From: Limnohabitans kasalickyi
GTDB taxonomy: Bacteria; Pseudomonadota; Gammaproteobacteria; Burkholderiales; Burkholderiaceae_C
Length of the DNA: 64,000 nt
Reading direction: 5' to 3'
NCBI GenBank assembly: GCA_965234325.1
Contig: OZ248407.1
Location: forward strand, 62,001 to 126,000
A model generated the notes under the pieces. It worked only from the letters and a program-made list of their open reading frames with translations, made no database searches and had not been told where the DNA came from. This document shows, piece by piece, positions 32,444 through 39,874 of the stretch. The translations under genes and the position numbers were made by a program. Numbering within the stretch: position 1 is the first letter of the stretch; each line of letters opens with the position of its first letter.

Positions 32444-34920
32444 CAGTTACGCAAGGTTTTGTAGGCGGCAGCACCCAAGCCCATTTGGTACAAGATTTGG
32501 GTGATGTCTTTGGCGTTGCGAACGACAAAGCTCCACGTGGCTTCGCGGTCAATCTTTTCAGGCAACACAATGGTGTCGCCGGGCATGACCTTGGTGCTCA
32601 ACACTGGGTTGCTCCACGTGCCCGTGGACGTGACGGCCGAACCATCAGCACGCAACAAAATAACGCTGTCACGATCTGCACTCTGGCTGATGCCTGACAC
32701 TTTCATGTATTGTTCCACCGTTTGGTCTGGCTTGTAGAGCAAGGCCGACTCGGTGTTGACAGAACCAAAGATGTACACAAAGTCTGGGCGGCTGGGCACT
32801 ACAAAGCGATCGCCGTTTTGCAGGCGTAGGTCTGGCAACTTGTTAATGTAGTTGTACATGTCAGCTGGCATGTCCATGGCAATGCGGCCTTCGGGCTTGA
32901 GGCTGCGCACGCGGTCAATCGACTGGCGCTGCGCTTGCTGCGCAGCCAAGATGCGGGCTTGAGACAACGATGCGTCGGTGCTGGCCCCTTGGCTTTGGCT
33001 GATTTGCGCCACGCTGGCACTGGACTCCGCCTCTAACCGGCGAATGAGTTTTTCAAGGTTTTCGGTTTGGCTTTTACGCACGTCTTCACGGAAGAACGAG
33101 GCGCCAAACAGATAGGCATCGTGCGTAAGGCCACCGGCACGTTGCAGCACAGTGGTTAAGGTTTCGCCGGGCTTGACTTGGTAAACACCGGGGCTGGCCA
33201 CTTCGCCTTCAATGCGCACCATGGCCCGACGCTTAGATACAGGCACTCGCAGGTCGGTGGCCGAGAAGACGGTGACAACATCGCCTGGCTGCAGCAATTG
33301 GTTGTCTGGGTCTTTGGCGTTGGCCAAGACGCGGCCTAAGTTGAAGGGCACCAAGCTGACACTCATGTCTTGGCGGTTGAGGCGCTCGATGAGGGCGTAT
33401 TCAAAGTTGACTTCGTCATATTGGTTGCCTACGCGCAAAGACAAGGGCTCTTGCACGTAGGCAGAGCGGTTTTCGGCATCGACTTCTTCAACGCGGGCTT
33501 TTTGCTCTTTGCGAGCATTGAGCTCGCCCGTGCTGACCAAGTCGTCAGGACGCTGACTGCGGTCACGCTGGGTGCGCTCGCGCTGGTTGCCATCGAACAA
33601 CGCTTCGTTTTGGCGGCGAATGGAGTCGCGGCTGATGAGGGCTTCTTTGTTGGGAATAAGGTCGGTCACGCGCATGCCTTCGCGCCAAGGCAAGCGGGTG
33701 GCTTGGGCCACATTGCCGCGCAGGGTGACGGCGTTGGCCATTTCGGGGGTGATGGCTTGCACGGTGAGCAAGTCGCCGTTTTTGAGCGCGGTTTTGAGGC
33801 CTGCAGCGTCGAGCGCAAAGCCTTCGACGCTGCGGGGCTGATTGAGGTTAGCGTTGATGCGCTCTAGGGTGACGCGACGGGGGTCGGCCACCACGGGCAC
33901 GCCACCGGCGACGCTGAGCAACTGCTCTAAGGTTTCAGAAGTGCTTTTGAGCTCGTACACCGCAGGGTTGTTGACCTTGCCCACCAGGGCGATGTGGCCT
34001 GTTGCTGGGGGAATGAAGATGACGTCGCCATCAATCAGCTTGGGGTCTGTGCCATGGCTGCCTTGCGACAAGAAGCTGTAGAGGTCGAGCTCGGTCACTA
34101 CTTGGCCGGCGCGCTTAAGCTGCACGCGGCGCATGGAGCCGTTGGCGTTGGGGCCACCGGTGGCAAACAAACCGCTGGCCAAGGTAGACACGCTGCTCAG
34201 GGTGTAGCTGCCGGGGCGGCGGGCTTGGCCCACCACATACACGGTGATGGAGCGCAGGCTGCCTAGGCTGACGCTGAGTTGAAAGTCTTTGTAGTACTTG
34301 CCCACAGCGTTGTGCAGCACGCCTTCGGCTTGGCCGGCTTTGACGCCCGCCAGTTGCACGGCACCCACGCGTGGCAGGGTGACCATGCCGTTGCGATCGA
34401 TGGTGGTGCGCACGTCGATGTCAATCGAGCCCCAGCCACGGATGATGACTTGGTCGCCTGGGCCCAGTGGGTAGTCGGACGTGACAGGCGCGTTGTCGAT
34501 AGGTGCGAAGGGGTTGCTGCCGGGGCGTTGGCTGCTTTGCACGTTGTCAAAGAAGCTTTGGCCGTAAAGGGGCAGTTTGAAACCGGTGGTTTCTAAGACG
34601 AATTTTTGGAAGTCGTTGGGCTTGAGGGCATCGACCAGTTGCTGGTTGTAGCCGCCTTGCATGCTTTGCAGAGCTTGCGCGCCCTGCGTTGGTGCACCAA
34701 AAGGGCTGGTGGGGTCGACCGCACGGATAGAGGGCACACCACCTGCCGACATGGCGCCAAGGCCTGCGCCACCTGCTGCGGCACCCGCTGTGAAACCCTG
34801 GGTTTGGCCCGTAGGCGCTTGCATGTTTTGCGCGTGGGCTGAAACCACAAAAAGCGACAGCACCATGGCTACCGCAGCACTTGAACCAAGCGCAAACTTC
34901 AATTGAGGCATTGAAAACAT
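32443..34920 (-). CDS. Outer-membrane polysaccharide export protein (Wza-like, multi-SLBB)
   Basis: About 825 residues, far longer than E. coli Wza (about 380). A signal peptide (FALGSSAAVAMVLSLFVVSAHAQ) without a lipobox is followed by a Gln/Gly/Ala-rich linker. The Poly_export domain (SDYPLGPGDQVIIRGWGSIDIDV near residues 130-215) and several SLBB domains follow, among them SITVYVVGQARRPGSYTL and VRIEGEVASPGVYQVKPGETL. It forms the export channel. I chose ATG 34918-34920 (MFSMPQ) because the longer frame runs through a terminator hairpin; MPQLKF at 34909-34911 is also possible. Confidence 0.88.
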   Translation of the reverse strand: MFSMPQLKFALGSSAAVAMVLSLFVVSAHAQNMQAPTGQTQGFTAGAAAGGAGLGAMSAGGVPSIRAVDPTSPFGAPTQGAQALQSMQGGYNQQLVDALKPNDFQKFVLETTGFKLPLYGQSFFDNVQSSQRPGSNPFAPIDNAPVTSDYPLGPGDQVIIRGWGSIDIDVRTTIDRNGMVTLPRVGAVQLAGVKAGQAEGVLHNAVGKYYKDFQLSVSLGSLRSITVYVVGQARRPGSYTLSSVSTLASGLFATGGPNANGSMRRVQLKRAGQVVTELDLYSFLSQGSHGTDPKLIDGDVIFIPPATGHIALVGKVNNPAVYELKSTSETLEQLLSVAGGVPVVADPRRVTLERINANLNQPRSVEGFALDAAGLKTALKNGDLLTVQAITPEMANAVTLRGNVAQATRLPWREGMRVTDLIPNKEALISRDSIRRQNEALFDGNQRERTQRDRSQRPDDLVSTGELNARKEQKARVEEVDAENRSAYVQEPLSLRVGNQYDEVNFEYALIERLNRQDMSVSLVPFNLGRVLANAKDPDNQLLQPGDVVTVFSATDLRVPVSKRRAMVRIEGEVASPGVYQVKPGETLTTVLQRAGGLTHDAYLFGASFFREDVRKSQTENLEKLIRRLEAESSASVAQISQSQGASTDASLSQARILAAQQAQRQSIDRVRSLKPEGRIAMDMPADMYNYINKLPDLRLQNGDRFVVPSRPDFVYIFGSVNTESALLYKPDQTVEQYMKVSGISQSADRDSVILLRADGSAVTSTGTWSNPVLSTKVMPGDTIVLPEKIDREATWSFVVRNAKDITQILYQMGLGAAAYKTLRN

Positions 34921-34928
34921 CTTTCGGT

Positions 34929-34962
34929 AAAAACAAAACACCTCGGCAATGTGCTGAGGTGT
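34929..34962 (-). terminator. Leader terminator directly before the wza-like gene
   Basis: On the minus strand ACACCTC ... GAGGTGT is followed by TTTGTTTTT, ending nine bases before the start codon. No gene ends just upstream on this strand, so this looks like an attenuator in the operon leader rather than the end of another transcript. Confidence 0.75.
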
Positions 34963-35226
34963 TGGGTAGTTTTTATTTTGACTAGCTATTCTATGTAGAA
35001 AAGATGACGGTTCGATGACTTGGCATGTCATTCAACAAAATAACGAGTATTAAATAATTCATTTTTTACGTAGTATTGTCAGGGGGTGGACGGGTTGCTA
35101 TTTGAGGTTGACCCAAACGCCGCGCCCTTTGCTGTGCGGGTTTAGATGCTGTTGCAACCATTTCTTCACCCATTCACACCCATTCTTTGACACGAATGTC
35201 ATCGCAAGCCCTTGACGCCATACACG
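34963..35226. promoter_or_regulatory. Intergenic leader/promoter region between the EPS operon and vapBC
   Basis: About 260 bases separate the wza leader terminator from the vapB operator, and both divergent operons should start here. The palindrome ATGAC-TTGGCAT-GTCAT at 35015-35031 is a candidate operator. AT-rich sequence at 35035-35075 may hold the EPS promoter. I do not see an exact ops element (the RfaH recruitment site of enterobacteria). A 66-codon minus frame at 35098-35298 has no support. Confidence 0.45.
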
Positions 35227-35244
35227 CCTTACTTCATAGTAAGG
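35227..35244. promoter_or_regulatory. Operator-like palindrome before vapBC
   Basis: CCTTACT-TCAT-AGTAAGG is a perfect 7-base inverted repeat placed just upstream of the AAGGAG ribosome site of the AbrB-type antitoxin gene. A TTGACG that could be a -35 box lies at 35211-35216. Autoregulation by the antitoxin is the natural reading. Confidence 0.6.
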
Positions 35245-35260
35245 AAAAAGGAGAAATGCC

Positions 35261-35503
35261 ATGGCAACAGCAACGCTCACGTCCAAAGGGCAGATCACGA
35301 TACCGGTGGAAGTGCGTCACGCGCTCAAAGTGGATACGGGGGATCGGGTCGAATTTGTACAAATCGCACCCGATCGCTACGAGTTCGTCGCGGCCACGCG
35401 TGAGGTGACGGCACTGAAGGGTATGTTTGTAGCGGCCAAGAAGCAGGTCTCGGTAGAAGCCATGAATAAGGCCATTGCAAAACGCGGCGCGGCAGCACGA
35501 TGA
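35261..35503 (+). CDS. AbrB/SpoVT-type antitoxin (VapB)
   Basis: An 80-residue protein with the AbrB hairpin ATLTSKGQITIPVEVRHALKVDTGDRVEF at residues 5-33 and a C-terminal helix that would bind the PIN toxin. An AAGGAG site is nine bases before the ATG. It overlaps the PIN gene by four bases (ATGA). Confidence 0.9.
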   Translation: MATATLTSKGQITIPVEVRHALKVDTGDRVEFVQIAPDRYEFVAATREVTALKGMFVAAKKQVSVEAMNKAIAKRGAAAR

Positions 35504-35895
35504 TTGGCCTCGACACGAATGTGATGGTGCGCTACATCATGCAAGACGATGTCAAGCAATCGGCCAAGGCCACCGCGTTGATTGAGTCGTTGACCAGCGA
35601 CAACGTGGGCTTCATCACCATGGTCTCTGTGGTGGAGTTGTATTGGGTGCTGACTTCAAGTTATGGACTGACGGGCCAACAAGTCGCGCAAGCCCTAGAG
35701 GCCATGTTGTGCACCAAGCAACTCATGGTCGAGCGCGCCGATCAGGTGATGCGCGCACTGCGCGTTTTTGGCGATGGCAAGGCCGACCTCGCAGACTGTC
35801 TGATTGAACGCGCAGCTGCCAGCGCAGGCTGTGTGCAGACGATGACGTTTGATGTGGGGGCTTCTCAATATGCGGGGATGAGGTTGTTGGTGTGA
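35500..35895 (+). CDS. PIN-domain toxin (VapC)
   Basis: A 131-residue PIN RNase with Asp of GLDTNVMVRYI at residue 5, Glu of VSVVELYWVL near 46, Asp of DGKADLADCLIE near 94-98 and Asp of TFDVGASQ near 118. All acidic active-site positions are present. Translationally coupled to the AbrB-type antitoxin. It lies between the EPS operon promoter and the RfaH/UppS genes. Confidence 0.9.
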   Translation: MIGLDTNVMVRYIMQDDVKQSAKATALIESLTSDNVGFITMVSVVELYWVLTSSYGLTGQQVAQALEAMLCTKQLMVERADQVMRALRVFGDGKADLADCLIERAAASAGCVQTMTFDVGASQYAGMRLLV

Positions 35896-35926
35896 TCAAA
35901 TCGGAGTTCAACGTTGGAGAAAAAGC

Positions 35927-36217
35927 ATGAAGCCATCTCTTGCCCTGCAATCAAACCGTGCGGCCATTCGTACCGTGGTCGAACGACATCGTGCCTGCAA
36001 CGCGCGCGTCTTTGGCTCTGTGCTTCACGGCAATGACCATGAGGGTAGCGACTTGGACATCTTGATTGACCCAACGCCAAACACGACGCTGATGGACGTG
36101 GCCAAGATTCAAGTTGAGCTAGAAAAACTCTTGGGCGTGTCGGTCGATGTTTTGACCCCCAAGGCCTTGCCCGACAAATTCCGTCACTTTGTGTTGGCCG
36201 AGGCAGTACCAGTTTGA
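35927..36217 (+). CDS. MntA-type minimal nucleotidyltransferase
   Basis: A 96-residue protein with the polymerase-beta-type motif FGSVLHGNDHEGSDLDILIDP near residues 29-48, which contains both metal-binding Asp, and VDVLTPKALPDKF near 75. MntA antitoxins AMPylate the HEPN toxin HepT. Its partner directly downstream is only a remnant (36218-36334), so this gene is now orphaned, unless it acts on the intact HepT-like protein encoded at 36408. Confidence 0.85.
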   Translation: MKPSLALQSNRAAIRTVVERHRACNARVFGSVLHGNDHEGSDLDILIDPTPNTTLMDVAKIQVELEKLLGVSVDVLTPKALPDKFRHFVLAEAVPV

Positions 36218-36334
36218 ACCAAGCGTAATCGCTTGTCGCATGGCTACGGCAAAGTGGATTTTGAAATGGTGTGGAAGACTATTTGTAACGACTTGCCAGA
36301 CCTCTACAAGTTGGTAAAAGCTGCGTCTAAGTAA
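36218..36334 (+). pseudogene. 3' remnant of a HepT (HEPN/DUF86) toxin gene
   Basis: Directly after the nucleotidyltransferase stop, in the same frame, the sequence reads TKRNRLSHGYGKVDFEMVWK and continues TICNDLPDLYKLVKAASK to a stop. RNRLSH is the HEPN catalytic RNxxxH motif, and the following HGY...VW...DLP pattern is the C-terminus of HepT. The first roughly 90 residues are deleted and no start codon remains. Confidence 0.8.
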
Positions 36335-36339
36335 TACCG

Positions 36340-36383
36340 CCGACTTGCTCGGGGGTGAGGCACGTGCTGAAGACCTCGCAGCA
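36340..36383 (-). pseudogene. 5' remnant of a second mntA-like gene
   Basis: On the minus strand TTCAGCACGTGCCTCACCCCCGAGCAAGT matches the start of the intact mntA at 37189 (TTCAGCATGCGCCTTACCCCTGATCAAGT) with mostly transition differences. The start codon is ACG and a stop follows within about a dozen codons. It appears to be the first codons of a duplicated, decayed mntA. Short, so moderate confidence only. Confidence 0.45.
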
Positions 36384-36407
36384 CACAGCATCTCAAACGA
36401 ATTTTGT

Positions 36408-36890
36408 CTAACTTGAAATCAACTTACGCTCGCTAATGCCCACCGTAAAACGATGCATCAGTGCCAGTAACTTCGTCGAGGCGTCTTTGGCTGCTGTGAA
36501 TTTTTCAAAACGCAGCTCAGCGGTCTCGGGGTAGTCGTGGGTGAATTCGTTGCGAATGTGTCTAAGTACATTCCACGCTTGGGCATCGGGCAGCCAACCC
36601 AACTGCTCAAGTCGCGCAAAACGGTCGATAGCGGACATACGGGCAATATCTTCACCCAAAACCCGCAATACGGCAGGCATCAACTTGGCACCCATATCGT
36701 CTTGAAGTCGTGTGTAGCGATAGGCAAACTGGTCCAGCAGCCGTCTGTCATTTTTTGAAAGATTGGCGTACATGTCGGCGGTGATGGTCAGCTGGCCAAT
36801 GTCGTCTAAAGCATCGGTCAAGGCTTGGGCGTGGCCTTGACACAGGGTGTGGATTTGAGAGAGGGCCAGCGCTTCGGCTTGTAGGGTCAT
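36408..36890 (-). CDS. HEPN-domain protein, HepT-like toxin
   Basis: A 160-residue all-helical protein with the HEPN motif RHIRNEFTHDYPE near residues 112-124, where RNEFTH is the RNxxxH RNase motif. It overlaps the mntA-like gene as ATGA, the normal MntA-HepT pairing though here the nucleotidyltransferase comes first. The intact motif suggests an active RNase held in check by AMPylation of a nearby Tyr; the Y of HDYPE is a candidate. Confidence 0.8.
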   Translation of the reverse strand: MTLQAEALALSQIHTLCQGHAQALTDALDDIGQLTITADMYANLSKNDRRLLDQFAYRYTRLQDDMGAKLMPAVLRVLGEDIARMSAIDRFARLEQLGWLPDAQAWNVLRHIRNEFTHDYPETAELRFEKFTAAKDASTKLLALMHRFTVGISERKLISS

Positions 36891-37189
36891 TGCAGACGAA
36901 CTCCTGTGTCGTGCGCGATTTTCACAATCGGACGTGTGTCAAAAGGCGTTTCGACCACGATGTCAATTTTTTGCTCGCCAATGAGCTGCTCGATTTGAAC
37001 CTTCATGTTGATCTTGCGCATCAAGACATGATCCATGCCCTGCGCAGTGGGATGAACGAGCAAATCAATGTCACCGCCCTTTTTGTGATCGTCCGCCCTT
37101 GAACCAAACAACCAGACTCTCGCATCTTCGCCAAAGGCTTGCGAAGCTGCGTAACGAATAGCTTGAACTTGATCAGGGGTAAGGCGCAT
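36887..37189 (-). CDS. MntA-type nucleotidyltransferase antitoxin
   Basis: 100 residues from the ATG at 37187-37189. Motif WLFGSRADDHKKGGDIDLLVHP near residues 26-47 contains the GS and DxD of the nucleotidyltransferase family; KIDIVVETPFDTRPIVKIAHDTGV closes the domain. Longer upstream frames belong to the antisense of nothing and overlap uppS, so they are not used. Paired with the HEPN gene by a four-base overlap. Confidence 0.85.
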   Translation of the reverse strand: MRLTPDQVQAIRYAASQAFGEDARVWLFGSRADDHKKGGDIDLLVHPTAQGMDHVLMRKINMKVQIEQLIGEQKIDIVVETPFDTRPIVKIAHDTGVRLQ

Positions 37190-37229
37190 GCTGAAAATCT
37201 TACAGCATGGACTTCTAGGGTGCAGCGCC

Positions 37230-37940
37230 TTATGCCACCACCGACCCAAACCGCCGCTCGCGCCCTTCAAACCACGCCAAGGCTTTGTCAAACTCGGCGG
37301 TATCGAAGTCGGGCCACAAGGTGTCGGTGAAATAAAACTCGGCGTAAGCCAGTTGCCACAGCATGAAGTTGCTGACGCGCGACTCGCCGCCGGTGCGGAT
37401 GAGCAGGTCGGGCTCGGGCTGGCCGGCGGTGCTGAGGTAGTCGTTGAGCTGCTCGGGCGCGAGGTCGGCCACACTGGCCGTGGGGTTGGCGACTTGCCAG
37501 GCTTGAACGGCTTGCAAAATGTCCCAGCGGCCGCCGTAGTTGGCCGCCACGTTGAGGATGAGACGGGTGTTGCTGGCAGTGCTGGCGGTGGCTTTGTGAA
37601 TGCTGTCTTGCAGGGCTTGCGGGAAGCGCGAGGTATCGCCGATGATGTTGAGGCGCACGCCTTCGGCTTGCATGTTTTTGATTTCTTTTTCAAGGTACTG
37701 GATGAACAGGCCCATGAGGGTGGACACCTCGTCCTCGGGGCGGCTCCAGTTTTCGGTGCTGAAGGCGAACAGGGTGAGGTGCGGTATGCCTTTGTGCAAG
37801 CAGGCCTTGACCAAGTCAGGCACCAAGCTCGCACCTTTGACGTGGCCGACGGTGCGCGGCATGAAGCGTTTTTTAGCCCAACGCCCATTGCCATCCATGA
37901 TGATGGCAATGTGTGCGGGACTTGTAATACTTTTGTTCAT
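37230..37940 (-). CDS. uppS: Isoprenyl transferase (undecaprenyl diphosphate synthase), likely EPS-linked paralogue
   Basis: A 236-residue cis-prenyltransferase with all family motifs: HIAIIMDGNGRWAKKR near residue 10 (catalytic Asp), VGHVKGA, LFAFSTENWSRP near 58, and LLIRTGGESRVSNFMLWQLAYAEF near 186. It makes C55-PP, precursor of the carrier used by the PglC-like enzyme. Housekeeping uppS usually lies between frr and cdsA; none of these genes is near. Instead it overlaps an rfaH-like gene by four bases beside an EPS locus, so it is probably a second, dedicated copy (inference). Confidence 0.9.
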   Translation of the reverse strand: MNKSITSPAHIAIIMDGNGRWAKKRFMPRTVGHVKGASLVPDLVKACLHKGIPHLTLFAFSTENWSRPEDEVSTLMGLFIQYLEKEIKNMQAEGVRLNIIGDTSRFPQALQDSIHKATASTASNTRLILNVAANYGGRWDILQAVQAWQVANPTASVADLAPEQLNDYLSTAGQPEPDLLIRTGGESRVSNFMLWQLAYAEFYFTDTLWPDFDTAEFDKALAWFEGRERRFGSVVA

Positions 37941-38482
37941 GACTCTATTTTATGGAGTGAATCCAGAGCCATGCGCAATTTTTGCGGTTGACCGAGCAAA
38001 TCGACCAAAACCATGGCGCATTGGTCGCCATCGTGGTCTTGAAGATGCGCTTGGTAGGTGCCTTGCAAGCCTTTGAGCGGACCGTCGGTGATTTGCACGG
38101 CGTCACCCACACCAAAGAGGCGGGCGATTTCGGCGGCGGGGGCTTGGCGCAAAAAGTCGATCAGGCTTTGTGGGGCTTTGGCGGGCTGGTTGCCAAAGCT
38201 CACCAGTTTGCTGACGCCCAAGGTGGAGCGGATGGGCGCCCAGTTTTGGTTGACGTCGTTCAAGCGAATGAACAGGTAGCGGCTGAACATGGGCACCACG
38301 AGCGTCTGCACGCGTTGGCGCACGCGCTTTTCGACCTCCATGGTCGGCAAGAAACATTCGAAGCCTTGGTTTTGCAGGTTTTCTAGGGCCCGCGACTCAT
38401 TGCGAGGCTTGGTGTGAATGACGTACCAAGCGCTGGTGGCCGTCACGGCGTCTGTCGAAGGCGAAGATGTCTCTGGATGCAT
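37937..38482 (-). CDS. rfaH: RfaH-like specialised NusG antiterminator
   Basis: A 181-residue protein with the NusG N-terminal domain (WYVIHTKPRNESRALENLQNQGFECFLP near residues 19-46, then FSRYLFIRL near 67) and a C-terminal KOW-like segment (GDAVQITDGPLKGLQGTYQ near 125). It lacks the length and neighbours (secE, rplK) of housekeeping NusG. RfaH binds RNA polymerase at ops sites and keeps long surface-polysaccharide operons transcribed and translated. It lies just upstream of such an operon, coupled to uppS. Confidence 0.87.
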   Translation of the reverse strand: MHPETSSPSTDAVTATSAWYVIHTKPRNESRALENLQNQGFECFLPTMEVEKRVRQRVQTLVVPMFSRYLFIRLNDVNQNWAPIRSTLGVSKLVSFGNQPAKAPQSLIDFLRQAPAAEIARLFGVGDAVQITDGPLKGLQGTYQAHLQDHDGDQCAMVLVDLLGQPQKLRMALDSLHKIES

Positions 38483-38622
38483 ATATTGTCAAAAATATCA
38501 GAGATACATTTTAAACGCGTGTGACGCGTTGCACGCAGGGGTTTAGACGGATATGGCGAAATTGCCAATGCAAACAGCGCGCGGTAAAGTGCCCTCTTCT
38601 GCAACGTCTTTGAAAGCCCCTG

Positions 38623-39198
38623 ATGTCCAAAAAGAACCCCTTCGATCCCGCCGCAATGTCTGACAACGTGAAAGAGCAAGCGCAACAAATTTGGCTGGCG
38701 GGCTTGGGGGCTTTTTCGAAGGCGCAACAAGAAGGCACGAAGGCGTTTGAAAAGCTGGTGAGCGACGGCATCACGATGCAGCGCAAGGTGCACACCACCG
38801 CCGAAGAAAAGCTGGCTGAGGCCACACAAAAGGTGACGGAAGCGGCACAGACGCTGAACGAACGAGCCACAGGTCAGTGGGGCAAGTTAGAAAACATTTT
38901 TGAAGACCGCGTGGCCAAGGCGCTGCAAGGACTTGGCGTGCCATCGGCGCAAGAGCTGAAGGCGCTGCATGAGCGTGTGGCGGCGCTGGAGGCGCAATTG
39001 GGTCAAGCGGCCAAGCCTGTGGCAGTCAAACCTGCGGCAGCCAAAAAGACGGCAACCGCACCGAAAGCGGCAGCAAAGCCTGCTGTAAAGCCAGCAACGA
39101 AGGCAGCTACCAAAGTGCCCGCTAAATCGACGGCGAAAACGGCAGTCAAAACGGCGGTTAAGGCGCCCGCCAAGTCTGTCAAACTTGCCAAAAATTAA
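38623..39198 (+). CDS. Phasin-family protein with Ala/Lys-rich tail (PhaF/PhaI-like)
   Basis: 191 residues: an N-terminal phasin domain (VKEQAQQIWLAGLGAFSKAQQEGTKAFEKLV at residues 14-44), a central amphipathic coiled coil, and a C-terminal histone-H1-like region of AKPA/AKKTA repeats from about residue 130. Phasins coat polyhydroxyalkanoate granules; the basic tail of PhaF-type members binds DNA. No PHA synthase is in view. The stop lies inside the palindrome at 39195-39219. Confidence 0.88.
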   Translation: MSKKNPFDPAAMSDNVKEQAQQIWLAGLGAFSKAQQEGTKAFEKLVSDGITMQRKVHTTAEEKLAEATQKVTEAAQTLNERATGQWGKLENIFEDRVAKALQGLGVPSAQELKALHERVAALEAQLGQAAKPVAVKPAAAKKTATAPKAAAKPAVKPATKAATKVPAKSTAKTAVKTAVKAPAKSVKLAKN

Positions 39199-39219
39199 TT
39201 GGGATCTGACCCCAATTAA
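39195..39219. repeat. 25-base palindrome, REP-like or operator
   Basis: TTAATTGGG-ATCTGAC-CCCAATTAA has perfect 9-base arms. It contains the phasin stop codon and ends eight bases before the TetR-family start. A near copy at 12089-12110 argues for a dispersed element, but its place before a TetR gene also fits an operator. Confidence 0.65.
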
Positions 39220-39226
39220 ACGAACC

Positions 39227-39874
39227 ATGGCTAAAAAAGCACCGCGCCGCACGGCTGAGCGGATTTTGGAGACGACGCTGGAGCTGTTCAACCGCTTTGG
39301 CGAGCCAAACGTGTCAACGACGCTGATTTCGGCTGAGCTGAACATCAGCCCTGGCAATCTGTATTACCACTACCCCGCCAAGGAGGAGTTGGTGACGGCG
39401 TTGTTCAACCGCTATGAAACAGCGCTGCACGAACTGCTGGGCGCGGCGCCTGGTGTGCACGATGTGGAGGACGCTTGGTTTTTCATGCACAGCTTGTTTG
39501 AGCTGGTGTGGGAGTACCGGTTTTTGTACCGCGATTTGAACCATTTGCTGAGCAACAACCGGCGCTTGGAAACGCACGTCAAAGATGCGCTGCTGCACAA
39601 GAACACGGCGTTTCGTACCTTGTTGGACAACCTCGCGCACGAAGGCGCGCTACAGATCACGGTGTCAGAGCGCGAAGCCACAGCGACGCACATGGTGGTG
39701 ATGTTGACGTGGTGGCTGAGCTACGAGTACGTGCGCGACCCGCGCCACGCGCTAGAGCCTGAGAGTGCGCAAAAGTCGCTGTTGCGCGGGGCCAAGCATG
39801 TGCTGAGTTTGGTGCTGCCGTTTGCGGTGGACGAGCACAAGGGGCACTTGGGCGATTTGCTGAACGCCTATTAA
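39227..39874 (+). CDS. TetR/AcrR-family regulator
   Basis: 215 residues from the ATG at 39227 (MAKKAPRRTAERIL). The N-terminal HTH is at about residues 10-55 (LFNRFGEPNVSTTLISAELNISPGNLYYHYPAKEELV). A long helical ligand domain follows, with DWFF-like aromatic residues (EDAWFFMHSLFELVWEYRFLYRDLNHLL). It follows the phasin gene on the same strand, so a role in storage-polymer or acyl metabolism is plausible but unproven. Confidence 0.88.
   Translation: MAKKAPRRTAERILETTLELFNRFGEPNVSTTLISAELNISPGNLYYHYPAKEELVTALFNRYETALHELLGAAPGVHDVEDAWFFMHSLFELVWEYRFLYRDLNHLLSNNRRLETHVKDALLHKNTAFRTLLDNLAHEGALQITVSEREATATHMVVMLTWWLSYEYVRDPRHALEPESAQKSLLRGAKHVLSLVLPFAVDEHKGHLGDLLNAY

Noticed and set aside
34963..35100. 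Exact ops element for RfaH recruitment upstream of wza
   Set aside because: I read both strands and did not find the GGCGGTAGC-type consensus; a diverged signal may exist but cannot be claimed.
35098..35298. 66-codon minus-strand frame upstream of the EPS operon
   Set aside because: No ribosome site or motif, and it runs antisense into the vapB gene and its operator.
37190..37909. Upstream extension of the mntA-like frame (340 codons)
   Set aside because: It overlaps the uppS gene in another frame; the normal MntA length begins at 37189.
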